Assembly (NCBI GenBank): GCA_947179155.2
Contig: OX359280.1
Span: 17,062,665-17,126,664, forward strand
Reading direction: 5' to 3'
From: Hedera helix
Lineage: Eukaryota > Streptophyta > Magnoliopsida > Apiales > Araliaceae
Length of the DNA: 64,000 bases
Position 1 is the first letter of the stretch. Every line of letters starts with the position of its first letter. The notes beneath the pieces are model-generated. The model did not search any database and had not been told where the DNA came from. It saw only the letters and a program-made list of their open reading frames with translations. The position numbers and the translations under genes were made by a program. Shown piece by piece: positions 10,919 through 22,701 of the stretch.

Positions 10919-11331
10919 TAAAGATCTGGGATGAAGAGTGTGAGGATATAGTTCGTCGGGGGATGCACCATTATTAGTTAGTAGTTATTTTATGATGATG
11001 TATGTATATAGATACAGTAAAATCCAACTTTTATTTTGACAGAGGGTTAGTATGATGTACGTCTCAACTTTAGGAGTTTGTGAGATATGTTTATTTTAGA
11101 TCTCATCTTTTGTGGTTTAAGGGGATAGGAGGAGTATTTATAGCAACATGCTCGAGTTATAAAGTGTTATGCACTAGTTTCTAGCATATGAATATAAATG
11201 GGTTTATGTTTATGTTTATGTGCATTAATGTGATTAATTGTGGCTTAGTTTAGAATGTGTAAACGATAAAGTAATAAAATAAAGGTAAAAGACAAAAATA
11301 ATAACTTAAATTTTGTTTTAAACAGAAAATA
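10919..11331 (+). other. Spacer between the extra ORF and gag
   Basis: About 410 bp, AT-rich, without coding signal. No promoter or splice signal could be supported. Confidence 0.5.
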
Positions 11332-12315
11332 CTGCCTCGTATAAGAAATCAACCACCACCACCACCACCTGAGGAGTCAATTAATGCAGAAAGGGGACCG
11401 TCGAACCCAGTGCAAGAGGTTATGGAATTACTGTTGGGAGCATTCCACTATCGTAATACTAATGCCACGAGAGCATGAAATCCTGCCACTCTATTGGCTA
11501 ATTTTAAAGACTTCAAATTGGTAGGACCACTGGAGTTCTGAATAACGACAGATCTGATAGAAAGCTCAGACATGGATAAAAAAAATTGAGAAGGTATGCA
11601 AGGTTACACGTGTCACAAAAGAACAGAAGATATCATTCGCCACCTTCATGATGAAGGGAGAAGCTAATTACTGGTGGAAGGGTAATAAGAATCGAGCAGG
11701 TGAAGGAACTATCACTTGGACTTGCTTTAAAGAATTGTTCTTTCAAAACTATTTTTCGGAGAGCACACAAGTAAGAATGGAAGTGAAATTCTTGGAACTC
11801 AAGCAAGGAAATATGTCAATAGCAGGGTATGTAACCAAGTTCAATGAATTGGTAAAATTTGTTCCACATCAGGTGGGCACTCGTAAGGCAAGAAGGTTCG
11901 AATAGGGATTGAAACCCTGGGTCTTTAGTAGAATTGTTGTTTTGCATAGCAACACTTTCTCAACACTATTGGAAAAAGTTATCATAGCGGAGGGTGGAAA
12001 TGAAGCCTTAACTAAGTACAATCAAGAATGGAACAAGAAAAAAAGTGATAGAGGATGCAAGGAAAAAAGCAGCGGGGACAGTAACTCTAACAAACGAAAA
12101 TGGAACAACAGTAGTTCAGGGACACCACAAGGGAATGATAAGAAAAAGGGGAACAAGTGCAGTAAATGCGGAAAGAATCATTGAAGGGTAAGAACGTCTG
12201 CTATAATTATGGGCAAGAAGGGCACATCGCTCCTAATTATCCCAAACCAAATAAGAGAGGTTGTTTCTCGTGTGGTGTCGTGGATCACCAAATCAAGGAT
12301 TGTTATAAGAAGAAA
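11332..12315 (+). pseudogene. gag: Chromovirus gag with zinc knuckles, decayed
   Basis: The protein seems to start at 11332, where CTG stands in the place of ATG before PRIRNQPPPPPP. The gag core follows: FMMKGEANYWWKG (11630-11670), TWTCFKELFFQNYF, then FLELKQGNMSIAGYVTKFNE. The C-terminus is basic and ends in CCHC-like knuckles (CSKCGKNH, CYNYGQEGHIAPNY, CFSCGVVDHQIKDC). At least two frameshifts (between 11520 and 11640, and near 12180 inside the first knuckle) and several stops break it. In a live element it forms the particle and binds RNA. This gag type is typical of Tekay/Del chromoviruses. It directly precedes the protease. Confidence 0.8.
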
Positions 12316-12883
12316 AGGGATGGAGGCAGTGGAATTAAAGGTAACAATATCAGGCCTACCATTGGAGGATCGATTCAAGAGAACAAGCAGACAACACAGA
12401 CATTTAACATGATTGTGTCAGATGTCGTGGAATTTAAGAATGTGGTGTCAGGTATTATTCTGATCAATAATATAAATGCTTATATATTATTTGATTCGGG
12501 TGTTACCTGTTCATTTGTGTTTGATGATTTCGCTAAAAGATTAAATTTACCTCGAGAAAAGTTAGAAAACCCAATGAATAAAGAAGTGGCAAATAAAGAA
12601 GTAATCCCTATCGAGTACATTCATAGGAATTATTCTATGGAAATAAGGGGGCATAAGTTATGCGTGAACTTAATTCCGATACGCTTAGGGGAATTTGATG
12701 AAATTCTTTGAATGCATTGGTTGTTTGGCAATTATCTACTGTCAAAAGAAGAGCATACACTTTCATACATCAAATAAGTATAAGGTCGTATTTTATGGCT
12801 ACAAATCATCGAGACAACCATGTTGTCTGACGATTATGCAAGCCAATAAGTTGTTAAAGAAAGGTTGTGTAGGGTAACTCGCA
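12316..12883 (+). pseudogene. Chromovirus retropepsin, cut by Athila-1
   Basis: Continues the frame of the zinc knuckles. The aspartic protease region shows NINAYILFDSGVTCSFV, with the catalytic Asp at 12493 in a DSG motif (family form DTG or DSG), then LNLPREKLENP and VNLIPIRLGEFDEIL. A stop at 12709-12711 follows where DVILGMDWL is expected, and the frame shifts. The last recognisable residues are KLLKKGCVG just before the insertion; in relatives this linker leads into reverse transcriptase. The protease would process the polyprotein in the particle. Confidence 0.8.
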
Positions 12884-13466
12884 TGATAAGTGGGTTTTAT
12901 ACCTATGTATTGATTATCTTTTAACTTAATAATTTGTGAGTTCTTAAGTATTTTATATTAGTTTCAAGTGTTTTATGTGTTTTGACTTTGTTTTGTAGGA
13001 ATTGGAATAAAGGCTAAGTGGATCAAAGTTTGGAGTTTCAATGGTTAAATTTATAGCTTGTCTTATGCATAGCAGTCACTTCATTCCCGATTTTGGCCTT
13101 GATTCAACCAGAATTTGTTAAATCCTTAACCATTCAAGTTGTATATCTACTTCTCAAATTTTTGGAACATCTTGAATTGTCTCAATCGAAGTTCGAATGA
13201 AATAATTATGACTATTTTTCCAACAGATGCTGATGCCAAAAAAGTACCGACGCAACAGTGCCCAAAATAGACTATAAAAAGGCGCAGCAGTGCCAATATG
13301 GAAGAGATGAAACATTAGGATGGCGCTGCAGCGCCCTAATCCTTCACATAAGTGGTGCGGCAGCGCCGGGACGTTAGATCTGAAGTAGGAATTAAGTTTT
13401 GACGCATTTTTGCACTCTTTTTGATATCCAGTTAGATTTGTACTTACATATATGCTAGGGATTGGA

Positions 13467-13474
13467 CTTGTAAC
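13467..13474. repeat. hAT target-site duplication, left
   Basis: cttgtaac; the identical right copy is at 15421-15428. Confidence 0.88.
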
Positions 13475-15420
13475 TAGGGCTGCAAATGATCCGAACCGAA
13501 CTGAACATTGTTGAACTCGAACCTCATTAGTCGAACTCAAACATGTTCGAGTAGCATTATTGAACCAACGCACTTCTGTGAGTTCGGTTTGTTCGTGTTC
13601 GTGAACAGATTGGGTTCAACTATATGTTCGAGTTCGACTATAATGCTCAAGTTCGCGAGCGTGCTCGAGTTTGCGAGCGTGCTCGAGTTCGCCTATTATG
13701 CTCGAGTTCGCAAAAATTAGGCAAAATATTTTTATTTTTTTTGAAAAATTTAAACTTTAATTACAAGGCTAAGGGGACTCAAATACCCGCGCTTATTTAG
13801 TAGTGGTTAATATTATTATTAATTACATAATTAGTCTAGAATAAATAAATATTACTACTTTCAATTAAACCAACAAAATGGAGATATTACTACTTCCATA
13901 ATTAATTAATTATTTTTATATTTTTGTATTTTTTACTTTTAGGTGAAACATACTTCATCTATTTCATAAAAAGGGTCTTATTTGAGATTTTTTTATAATG
14001 AAATTGTAAAATTCAAAAATTTAAAATAATGTGAATTTAGTTGATTTAGATTAATTCAATATCTAATAAAATAATTTTGTTAAGTTGTTAACTTTGAAAT
14101 GTATTACTACTAGATACTTCTTCCGTTTTGAAATATAAGTAATAAGATCAACTGTTCAAGTATAAATTTTTAATTCAAAAGGGATGTGATAATTAACTTT
14201 TGAATAACATAAATCTTGAGAATTATTTTATAAAAAGTTTATAATTTTCATAATTATATTGTTTAAAACTAAATATTTTTTTTCTAAAAAACTAAAGTAA
14301 TATATTAAATTTTACAATTTTGTAAATTAATTACAATTTTAAGATCAAAGGCTTGAAGTAATTTAGAGACTTTGTTTATATTTTTTTTCAATTTTTTATT
14401 TACGTTTTTGCTTATTTTAATTTAAATTATTAACTCATTTTAATTTCATGCAAACGGTACTGTGACATTGCTTTATTAAATTATTAAACTTTTTAAACAC
14501 TATTTTTTATACTAAATATGATTACTTAATTGCATAAAACAAGGTCAGTCAATTATTTTTTCTCATTGTCTCACATATATACTATAAGTCTGTAACACTA
14601 AAAAATTCAAAAATTTTAAAATCAAGTTTGCACTTTTAATTATTAGACGATAGGTTGATGTAATGTACAATAGTAATTGTCCAATGACTATTACTCTATT
14701 AGTGAAGTCTCGATTCATTGATGATTTGATTTATCTATTCTCTATCTTGATTTGACAATTTCAATAACTCAAGCAAATATAAGCAATTTTATTGTATCAT
14801 TCTTTAATTAATGTCAAATTTTCATTCCATGAAGATTAATAACATTATTTATGTGATTTATGACATAAGTTATAATTTATTAAATTATCAATGATATAAA
14901 TTGCAATAATCTAACAATCATTATTACAATTTTTATGAAAATATTTTAATTATTTTAATTAAATTACAGGTGAAAAAGTACACATTATTATTTATTAATT
15001 ATTTAATAAAAATGTGTACTTCTAATCAATTATTTAAAAAATAAAAAGATGTTTAAGTAATAAAAAAGAAAATTACTAAAAATTTAACAATTATTAATAA
15101 GACAAACATTAAAATTTAATATGAAATAACTAATTATTTGTATTTAGAATTTAAAAACATTAAATACGTAAGAAATACAATTCAACTCGAGCAACTAACG
15201 AACCGAACAGAACTGAACTGCGCCGAACACTAGCATAGTCGAACCGAACCGAACTATTCACGAATATAGTCAAACCGAACCACATGTTTCGCGAACATGT
15301 TCGATCGAGCAATCGAACTTAATACCATGTGCGAGTTCGGCTCCAAAAGGTCCGATAGTCAAACTCAAACCGAACCGAACTGAACCGGTTCGCGAACAAT
15401 TCAGTTCATTTGCAGGTCTA
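13475..15420. mobile_element. hAT-like non-autonomous DNA transposon
   Basis: 1946 bp starting TAGGGCTGCAAATGA and ending TCATTTGCAGGTCTA, imperfect terminal inverted repeats of hAT type. It is flanked by a perfect 8-bp duplication, cttgtaac, at 13467-13474 and 15421-15428; the uninterrupted site with one cttgtaac exists in the 3' LTR at 19608-19615. Both ends carry clusters of short subterminal motifs (GAACCGAAC, TTCGAGTTCG, GCGAACATG) in direct and inverted order. The centre is very AT-rich with no transposase ORF, so it depends on a transposase from elsewhere. Read with T at both ends, the duplication could be 9 bp (Mutator-like), but the TAG ends favour hAT. Confidence 0.87.
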
Positions 15421-15428
15421 CTTGTAAC
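15421..15428. repeat. hAT target-site duplication, right
   Basis: cttgtaac, one base before the LTR TATA box. Confidence 0.88.
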
Positions 15429-15429
15429 C

Positions 15430-15437
15430 TATAAATA
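15430..15437 (+). promoter_or_regulatory. Predicted TATA box of the Athila-1 5' LTR
   Basis: TATAAATA in context CCTATAAATACATG; the same context occurs in the 3' LTR at 19617-19624 and the related CCTATAAATAG in both Athila-2 LTRs. The hAT insertion separates it from upstream LTR sequence. Confidence 0.6.
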
Positions 15438-16450
15438 CATGTCAAAACATATACTTTAGAGAGAATTAACATAAATTAACATAGTTAGAAGTAGATTAGA
15501 ATAGAGAATCAAGGTTTCTGTTAGATTTAAAGGATGACTCACGTAAGGATTCAAGATTGAAGGAAGAATTGGAGATCGCGCTTCAAGAATAAGATCTTTT
15601 CTCTCTAACTCTTTTATTTTAATTATTGTAATTCTTGGGATGATGATATCTAATATTATGAATGTATTTTCTTATTTAGTTATGATCTAATCATTTAATT
15701 AAGATTGTAATGGAACCCAATATGTAGTTTAAATTAATTCACTTCCTTATTAGTTAATATTGATTATGATTAGATTATCTATCATATTTGTGCTTTAATT
15801 ATTAATTACCTGGACATTAATTAGCATGGTAACTTATATGAAATTTAGAGATGAATTATAAGTTTAGACCTTGGTATGATAGCATATAGTTGTGTTTTCT
15901 GTGTTGATGGAATTTATGATTCATGTAAAGGATAGATATATACCTATATGCCTTACGTAACCTTAAGAGAATCCGTTCTTGAAATCTTTCTTAATTGTAA
16001 TTCACATAGAGATATAATGAGTTAGTTAATTAGGATGCTCTCTTTAATTCTGTTGACATTGTGTTGGATTTAAAGGGAATTGTTTAAATGATCATCGAGA
16101 GATGCATATAAATACTATAAAGAATTCTAAGTTAAAAATTTAATATAATTAATTTATTAAAAAGGGAGTGAAGAAATTAAATGAAGTATTGGAAAAAATT
16201 ATAATCTTTAGTCTTTAAAATCTAATATTAAATTTTCTCAATAGATAAATTTAGTTGTTAGTTTAATTAGATTTTACTTCATAGTTTTATTCGATTGTTT
16301 AAATTAAATTAATTTTATTTATAATTAGTAATTGGTGAATAATTATTAATAATTCTCTGTGGGAATGATACATTGCTTTCCACTATGTTGATATTCGATC
16401 ATGTATACTTGCGTGTATTTCCTAAGTTAAAAATAGGCAAACAAATTTTT

Positions 16451-16468
16451 TGGTGTCGTTGCCAGGAA
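16451..16468 (+). promoter_or_regulatory. Primer-binding site, tRNA-Asp type (diverged)
   Basis: TGGTGTCGTTGCCAGGAA, seven bases after the LTR end, resembles the Athila site TGGCGCCGTTGCCGGGGA with three or four C/T and G/A changes. Confidence 0.75.
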
Positions 16469-16572
16469 ATTAATTTCGTAATTTTTGCTAATATTAATTT
16501 CAATCAAATTAGTTTTAATTTACATTTTATTTTTTTAATTTTTAATTTTATTTTTACTTCTTTTTCCAGGCA

Positions 16573-17451
16573 ATGGATGCGTTTAACTATTAATGGCCTT
16601 CTGAAGGGATGGAATAATCAAGGGCAGAATTAATTGAGTTAATGCAAGCACAAGTTGCAAAGATGTTAAGGACGGTTGCCACTCTTTAGAGTCAGTTTAT
16701 TCATAATGCCTACATTCAGCCGCAAAATAATTATACACCAAACTGTTATCATTTGGGTTGGCAAAATCATCCGAGTTACTCATGGAACAATAAAAACTAA
16801 CTCTATGCTCCAAGTCTTTCATACCCACCTCCATAATCACAAGAGCCAAAATCGAATTTGGAGAAACTTCTTGTGCATAATGAGAAGACCATTAAGAGAA
16901 TTAAGATGAGAATGAATAATCAAGAAGTTTTTACTCCAAAACTATTATATCCATCAGAATTTTCATAGCAGCCTCAATCATATGAATTCTCCTATCCTCC
17001 ACCGCAGCCAGAAAATGAGTCTAAATTGGAGAAGCTTCTTATTAAGGCCACTAAGCGAATGGAGAGGAGTATTAAAAATCTAGAAGAATCAATGTGAAAT
17101 TTTAATAACCAAATGAAATAACTTGTCGATACTATGAATAATCGCCCGCAAGACACTTTACCTAGCAATACAGAGATTTATCCTAAGGAGGAAGGTAAAG
17201 AGTAATGCGAGGAAGATATAGTAGAAAGTAGCAAGGAGTTTCAAGAGGTTGTTACAAGAAATTTAAAGAGACCACATCCTGATGGGGAAGAAGATTGTGA
17301 GGTTGAGCATAAGAGGAGAAAAATTGAGGATGAGGAAAATAAGGATGAGAATTATCAAGCCTTGAGCTCGAATGGAATTAAACAAATTTCACCTGTGTCA
17401 GTTTCACATCAAGTTCAATTCGGAAGAATATATTCTAGTCGACCCATGTGA
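16573..17451 (+). pseudogene. Degenerate gag-like ORF of Athila-1
   Basis: A single frame of 293 codons from ATG at 16573 to TGA at 17449-17451, kept open except for about ten in-frame stops. An early helical stretch (ELIELMQAQVAKML) precedes GWQNHPSYSWNN, which resembles the GWRNHPNFSW motif in the C-terminal half of Athila gag; two related segments follow (NLEKLLVHNEKTIKRIK and KLEKLLIKATKRMERSIK). The C-terminus is strongly charged with two basic clusters (LKRPHPD and HKRRKIEDEENKDE) that look like a bipartite nuclear signal. The N-terminal gag core is absent. It is the only coding trace between the LTRs. Confidence 0.6.
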
Positions 17452-19001
17452 AGGCAAAATGAACAACTTAGATGAATTCAAGTTTGGGGGTGGTCCACAA
17501 TCATACAAGGATGCCAATGAGTTCAAAGAAAAGACAAAGAGAAGGCATGCAATGATAATTTTTGCGATTGAGCCTGATTGAAAGAGAAAAAAGTAGTCAG
17601 ACTGAGACTTTAAAACAAGCACTTATTAGAAAATAACCCAAGTTTTAGTTTTTATTTTTTTTAGTAGTAAATTTTAGATTATTTAGTTATTGTTTTACTA
17701 TTTCTTTTTGTTTTTGTTCTAGGCTATTTAATACACTTAAGCTTAGCAGATGAGGAGAAAAATACTTTATATTAAAGGGAGCCTTCTGATCTTAAATTCC
17801 TTTATTTTATAAATTAAGGACAATGTTTGTTTTAAGTTTGGGGGTTTGGGTAAATTTTGAAAAAAAATTAAATTTTTTTCTAGGTTTTTAGTTTAAATTT
17901 TAAAATTTTATGGGTATATTCACTGCAAACTCTCACGAAACACAACTCGTCCACTTGGGTTAATCATAAGAATTAAAGGCTTATTACACATGCTAAGTGC
18001 AATCGTATTTTCCTATGAAAATGGGGTAACTTAGTTTTTAGGATGAGACACTTGAGCAACGCATTAATTGGATTTAAATTTTAATTATGGTCGATGATAA
18101 AATGTTGATTTTTATTTCATAACTCTTGTAAAAGGGATGGATTTTTCTTTGTTTAAAATTTGATTATTTGTTAGTTATTACTTTATTTGAGATCATTTAT
18201 TCTTATTTGCACATATCAATGTGTTAAGCTAGTTTTAACTTAGAATAAATTTGTTGGATTAGATGATTATAAAAGATATGAGTATTCTCTATAGCTTATT
18301 TGATTATGTCTTAATTAAATAAATAAATAATAACTGTTTCAATGTTCATCGAATGAAATATTAATATTTATATTGAAACTATGATGGTTATAAACAACTT
18401 AACTAATCTATTTTTGTGGCATTTGTTACTTTAATGAGTAAACTCTTAAGGGTATCTCTATACCTAGTACCCTAAAGCCAACTAGTTTGGGATTCATTGG
18501 TTGAAAGTTTGCTACATGGGTAACTTTCAAAAGCTTAAGGAAAATAGGAATTGCACAAGTCAAGAATCAATTTGTAGTGAGATAGAGCATAAAATGCACT
18601 CACTCATAAACACATACATATAACTCGAGATGGAGCATAAAATGCAGTCGTTATAAGAATTAAAAAAAAGATGTGGGAAAAGTAAATATATAGAGATTTG
18701 AATTGTAATTATTTCATGTTAAATAACTTTTATGTGGCATTTGAATTCATGAGATTTTTTGAGTTTTGATTAGTTCTATACATTTAAATTCACACACTCA
18801 CGAAGGATCATGAGTAAAATAAGATTAATAAATATGTTAAGATTTTAGACTTTGCATAATTTTGGTATTTTTTTTGAAGTTATTATTTAAAGAATTTTTT
18901 AGATTAATAATTTTAATCATATTGATTCATTGTTTGAATTGCTTGGGTTAGTTAGTTATAGTTAGTAGTTTTAGTTTGTTTTTGTTTTGCTTGAGGGTAT
19001 T
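17452..19001 (+). other. Noncoding 3' internal region of Athila-1
   Basis: No pol domain found. It contains TTCAAGTTTGGGGG (17479) and GTTTAAGTTTGGGGG (17830), motifs shared with the corresponding part of Athila-2 (TTTAAGTGTGGGGG near 45742), and a block at about 17930-18540 (from CTCACGAAACACAACTCGTCC) that also recurs in Athila-2 near 45850-46440. The remnant CTTGAGGGTATT just before 19002 stands in the polypurine-tract position. Confidence 0.6.
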
Positions 19002-19692
19002 TGATAGGTGAATTTTATACCTATGTATTTATTATCTTTTAGCTTAATAATTTATGAGTTCTTAAGTATTTTATATTAGTTTTAAGTGTTTTATGTTAGT
19101 TTTATGTGTTTCGAATATGTTTTATAGGAATTGGAATAAAAGCTAAGTGGGTCAAAGTTTGGAGTTGCAATGGTTGAATTTCCAGCTTGTCTTCTGTATA
19201 GCAGTCACTTTATTCCCAATTTTGACCTTGATTCAGCTAGAATTTATCAAATCCTAAAACATGAAAGTTGTAGACCCACTTTTTAACTTTTTGGAACATC
19301 TTAAATTGTCTAAATCGGAGTTCAGGTGACAAAGTTATGACTATTTTTCCAATAAATGTTGAAGTTGAAAAAGTACCGATGTGGCAGTGCCCAAAATGGC
19401 CCATAAAACGACGCGACAGTGCCAATATGGCAGAGATGAAACATTAGGATGGCAGTGCAATGCCCTAATCCTTTATAAAAGTGCCGCGACAGAGCCAGGA
19501 CGTCAAATATGAAGCGAGAATTGAGTTTTAACGCATTTTTGCACTCTTTAATTTATTTATTTTTTGGTCCAATTAGATTTGTACTTCCATATATGCTAGG
19601 AATTGGACTTGTAACCTATAAATACATGTCAAAACATATACTTTAAAGAGATTTAACATAGATTAACATAGTTAGAAGTGGATTAAAATATA
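19002..19692 (+). repeat. 3' LTR of Athila-1, first 690 bp
   Basis: Matches 12884 onward and is cut at 19692 inside GTTAGAAGTGGATTAAAATA by the SIRE LTR end. The remainder, homologous to 15500-16443, should lie right of the window. Confidence 0.85.
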
Positions 19693-20435
19693 TGTAGACA
19701 CATTTAGAATGGGTTGAATAAGTGTGTAAGTGTGTGTGTGTGTGTGTGTGTAAACAGTGTCCAATTTTTCTAAATTACTAAAACAGTTTGTCATGCAGTA
19801 TGCTGGATTATGAAAATAGTTCACTGAGTCAGAGAATTAGTCTGCTAGATAGAATTTTTAGTCTGCTAAATAAGTAAACAGTTAACTGTATAGTAAATTT
19901 AATCTGCTGGAAATAAAAACTATTTACTGTAAAAAGGAATTGAACTTATTGTATATAAAAGCAGTCTACTATATTAAATATTTAACTTGTTATATGTTCG
20001 ATAGAATAAACCTTTTAGAATATGTTAATGTATACAAAAAAGAAAACTTAAAACATGCAATACGATAAATATCAATCAATCACAAGAACATCAAGATTTT
20101 TACGTGGTTCGACCCCTAATTCTAGTAGCCTACTCAACGTCTAATACCTATTCATATTGGAGACTCATTTTATTTATATAAACTTTTTTAAGTACACTTT
20201 TACAATTCAAATTCTCAACCTTGAGGACTTATTCTCCTTAGGCACTTATGCTCCTTTTGTGCAAACCAATGCACCCTTCAAGTACACTTACTCACCAAAC
20301 CTCTAAGCTCCCCGCTTGGAATTCAATTATAAAATACCCTAACCAAAACCAAATTCGACAACAGTTATGAGTTATGATAATCAATGAATTACACTAAATC
20401 ACACATAACTATGATCAAAGCGAGAGAGATAAATC
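19693..20435 (-). repeat. SIRE 3' LTR, distal piece
   Basis: Minus-strand LTR end ATGTGTCTACA at 19693. It contains the block ACGTGGTTCGACCCCTAATTC (plus strand near 20102) often seen in copia LTRs and a (TG)n tract (19731-19751). It joins directly to 22002 if the solo LTR is removed. Confidence 0.75.
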
Positions 20436-21451
20436 TAGAAGTAGTATGCACACAAGCCAATCATATTTGATGTGATATTGCATATACTTTGTAATCTTAT
20501 TTGTTTATTAATAAAAGTTTATTTATACAAGACATTTTTTTATTCTTATTTAATTGTTGATATTAATTGTGATAAACTTATAGTTTTTTAGCAAGGTTTT
20601 TAGAATCATGATGATGATCAAGTAAATGAGATCTAAATTAAAGGAATACCTAATAGATTTTTACTTGGCTGCCAATAGAAATTCCAAATGTGATAGTAGT
20701 ACAAGTGATCCTTGGACTTGAGATCATCATTGTATATTGTGTATGATAAGTTATACTTTGACATATCCCTTAAGACCTTTAAGGTATATCAAATGGTATG
20801 CTTGGGTATAATAAGTTGTACATAGACATAGGTAAATGGTCAATAAAGAATCTACCACTTCTAATAAAAGGAGAGAATATTCTATGCGATTCTATAAATA
20901 ACAACTCAGTAGTTTTTGGCCAAGGTAGAATGAAAATTAGAAAGGAGTTTCTAATTTACATTAAATAGAGTTGTGCATTTGAAAATCGAAATGCATATGA
21001 TAAATAAAATTAGACTTGATAGTAAATTCAATACTTATATTTGATTGAGACATTGTATAGTAGAATGATTAAATTATACAGTAACTATTCATTGAAAGGT
21101 TCTTTTATGATTAAATGTTGAAATCTTTATTATCTGAAAAGTCATTGATCGCTAAGGGGCTTACCCTTATTGTGGAATAAATATTATTTATTTAAATAAA
21201 TTAAATATTTTAATTAATTAATTTAAATAATATTAGAAATGTTATAATCAATTTATACTACAACCGATTTAATATGAAGAACCTAAAGAGTCACACCGCA
21301 AAAGGAAACTATTTATTTAAGAAAGTAAATTGCATAATCATAATAATAGATTAAATATATTTAATTTATACTATGGTGATCGATTAAATTAAATAGCTTA
21401 ATATTTATTTAGTATTTTAGAACTACTAATTATAAATTAATAAGAGGAGTC

Positions 21452-21508
<57 letters not shown>

Positions 21509-21996
21509 GGAGTTTAATTAAAAACCTTATTCCTAAAGGTGTTAGGAGGGTTTACTATATCTATAAATAATAGGAGCCTTATTATAGATTAAGGTTACAT
21601 ACACTTTCATAAGTTTTTGGGCGGATACTCACAAGTTCTCTAAATCTAAGAAATTAGAAAAAAGAGAAAACTAGGGTTTGCCATCATCCACTTCTTGAAT
21701 TCTTATTCTTCCTTGGTGGATTACCTCTATAGGCCAAATTCTTGGGTGACTAACGTTGATCAAATGAATTTAATCAGTGAAATTCAAGGAGAACACAAAG
21801 AAATTGGAGTTGAACACATACCTGTGGAAATCTAGTATCTACAAGGGTATAATTCTTTATCTTTTTCTTATTAATTAATAACTGTGCATAAAGGTTGATC
21901 CTGATTATGGTTTGAAAATTTTAAACTCTAATTTTACCATGCTCCCGCTGCTATTGTGCAATTTAATTGTATGTTCATGGATATTATCAACCAACA
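20436..21996 (+). mobile_element. Solo copia LTR inside the SIRE LTR
   Basis: 1561 bp from TAGAAGTAGTATG to ATCAACCAACA with a perfect 5-bp duplication aaatc (20431-20435 and 21997-22001). Both ends match the LTR of copia-2 in inverted orientation (starting TGAAAGTAGTATG at 60664, ending AAACCAACA at 58774), so it is the same family. The first dinucleotide is TA instead of TG. An (ATT)n run lies at 21452-21508. No internal sequence, so it arose by LTR-LTR recombination. Confidence 0.88.
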
Positions 21997-22001
21997 AAAT
22001 C

Positions 22002-22301
22002 AATTCAAGGCTCATAAATCCTAGATGCAATGACCAAGTATAAAGTAAGAAATATCACCAATATATCTCAATGTAATGATGCTGAAAATATATGAATCAA
22101 GATGTTTCAGTTTGGATTTTTAAGCAATTTAATACTTCACTGATGACTTTATGCGTTGGACCAAAACGGGTGAAGAAGATCAACATAAGGAAAGAATTCG
22201 TGCACGGTTAGAACCTTTTGAATGTATATTTTCAGTGTATGAGTTTGTTGTCCAGTGTGTATCCATGCTAGGGAAGATGATGATGATGATGATGATGATG
22301 A

Positions 22302-22374
<73 letters not shown>

Positions 22375-22701
22375 TCAACTAGCTGTTTAATCATATTTTC
22401 GTTTCGATCAATCTCAGATTATCCCAAATCTGTATAAGCATGATTTGCAGTAGATTATATCCAGTAGGATTGATTTAAGTATTACCGTTCGCTTTGACAA
22501 ATCAATCACCTTAATTGACGTATAAAGAATAAAGAAAGAAGACAATCTTTAATCAATTAATGGACACACCTAATATGAAAAGGATACTCATGATGCTTAA
22601 TTAGTTTCACGAGTTCCTTGGTTTGAACTAACAAGGCAAGATTTGATGATTCTATGATTTTCGATTAGATGTAACAAATCAATTATAATATATATGGAAA
22701 G
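22002..22701 (-). repeat. SIRE 3' LTR, middle piece
   Basis: Continues the SIRE LTR between the solo LTR and element A. Contains (GAT)n at 22275-22304 followed by (AT)n to 22368. The last five bases, gaaag, are the left target duplication of A. Confidence 0.75.
22275..22368. repeat. (GAT)n-(AT)n compound microsatellite
   Basis: About ten GAT units followed by about 32 AT units. The open frames across it are simple-sequence artefacts. Confidence 0.95.

Larger units (their letters stand above)
7999..12883 (+). mobile_element. Tekay/Del-type chromovirus D, left part
   Basis: Plus-strand Ty3/gypsy element: partial 5' LTR (to 9942), tRNA-iMet primer site, leader, an extra coiled-coil ORF, gag with zinc knuckles, and the retropepsin. 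The polyprotein is interrupted at 12883, shortly before reverse transcriptase, by Athila-1; the last bases before it (tcgca, 12879-12883) should recur beyond the window where D pol resumes. The gag type, CCHC-plus-retropepsin order and tRNA-Met primer suggest the Tekay/Del chromovirus branch; the diagnostic chromodomain is outside the window, so the lineage is an inference. Confidence 0.75.
12884..16443 (+). repeat. 5' LTR of Athila-1 (with hAT insert)
   Basis: Starts TGATAAGTGG at 12884 and ends at 16443 (AGGCAAACA) before the primer site. Without the hAT element and its duplicated site it is about 1.6 kb. The pair copy at 19002 is the same sequence without the hAT insertion, which fixes the hAT borders. 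A GC-rich dyad (GGCGCTG/CAGCGCC) sits at 13323-13336. Confidence 0.85.
12884..19692 (+). mobile_element. Athila-like element 1, non-autonomous, 3' end cut
   Basis: 5' LTR (12884-16443, with a hAT insertion), tRNA-Asp-type primer site, an internal region with one degenerate gag-like frame and no pol, then the first 690 bp of the 3' LTR (from 19002), broken at 19692 by the SIRE element. LTR starts TGATAAGTGG and TGATAGGTGA match. It entered the D polyprotein; the left flank is tcgca. Athila membership rests on the primer site, the LTR similarity to Athila-2 and the gag fragment. Confidence 0.8.

Noticed and set aside
22149..22437. ORFs rich in IY or D repeats
   Set aside because: Translation of the (GAT)n-(AT)n microsatellite.
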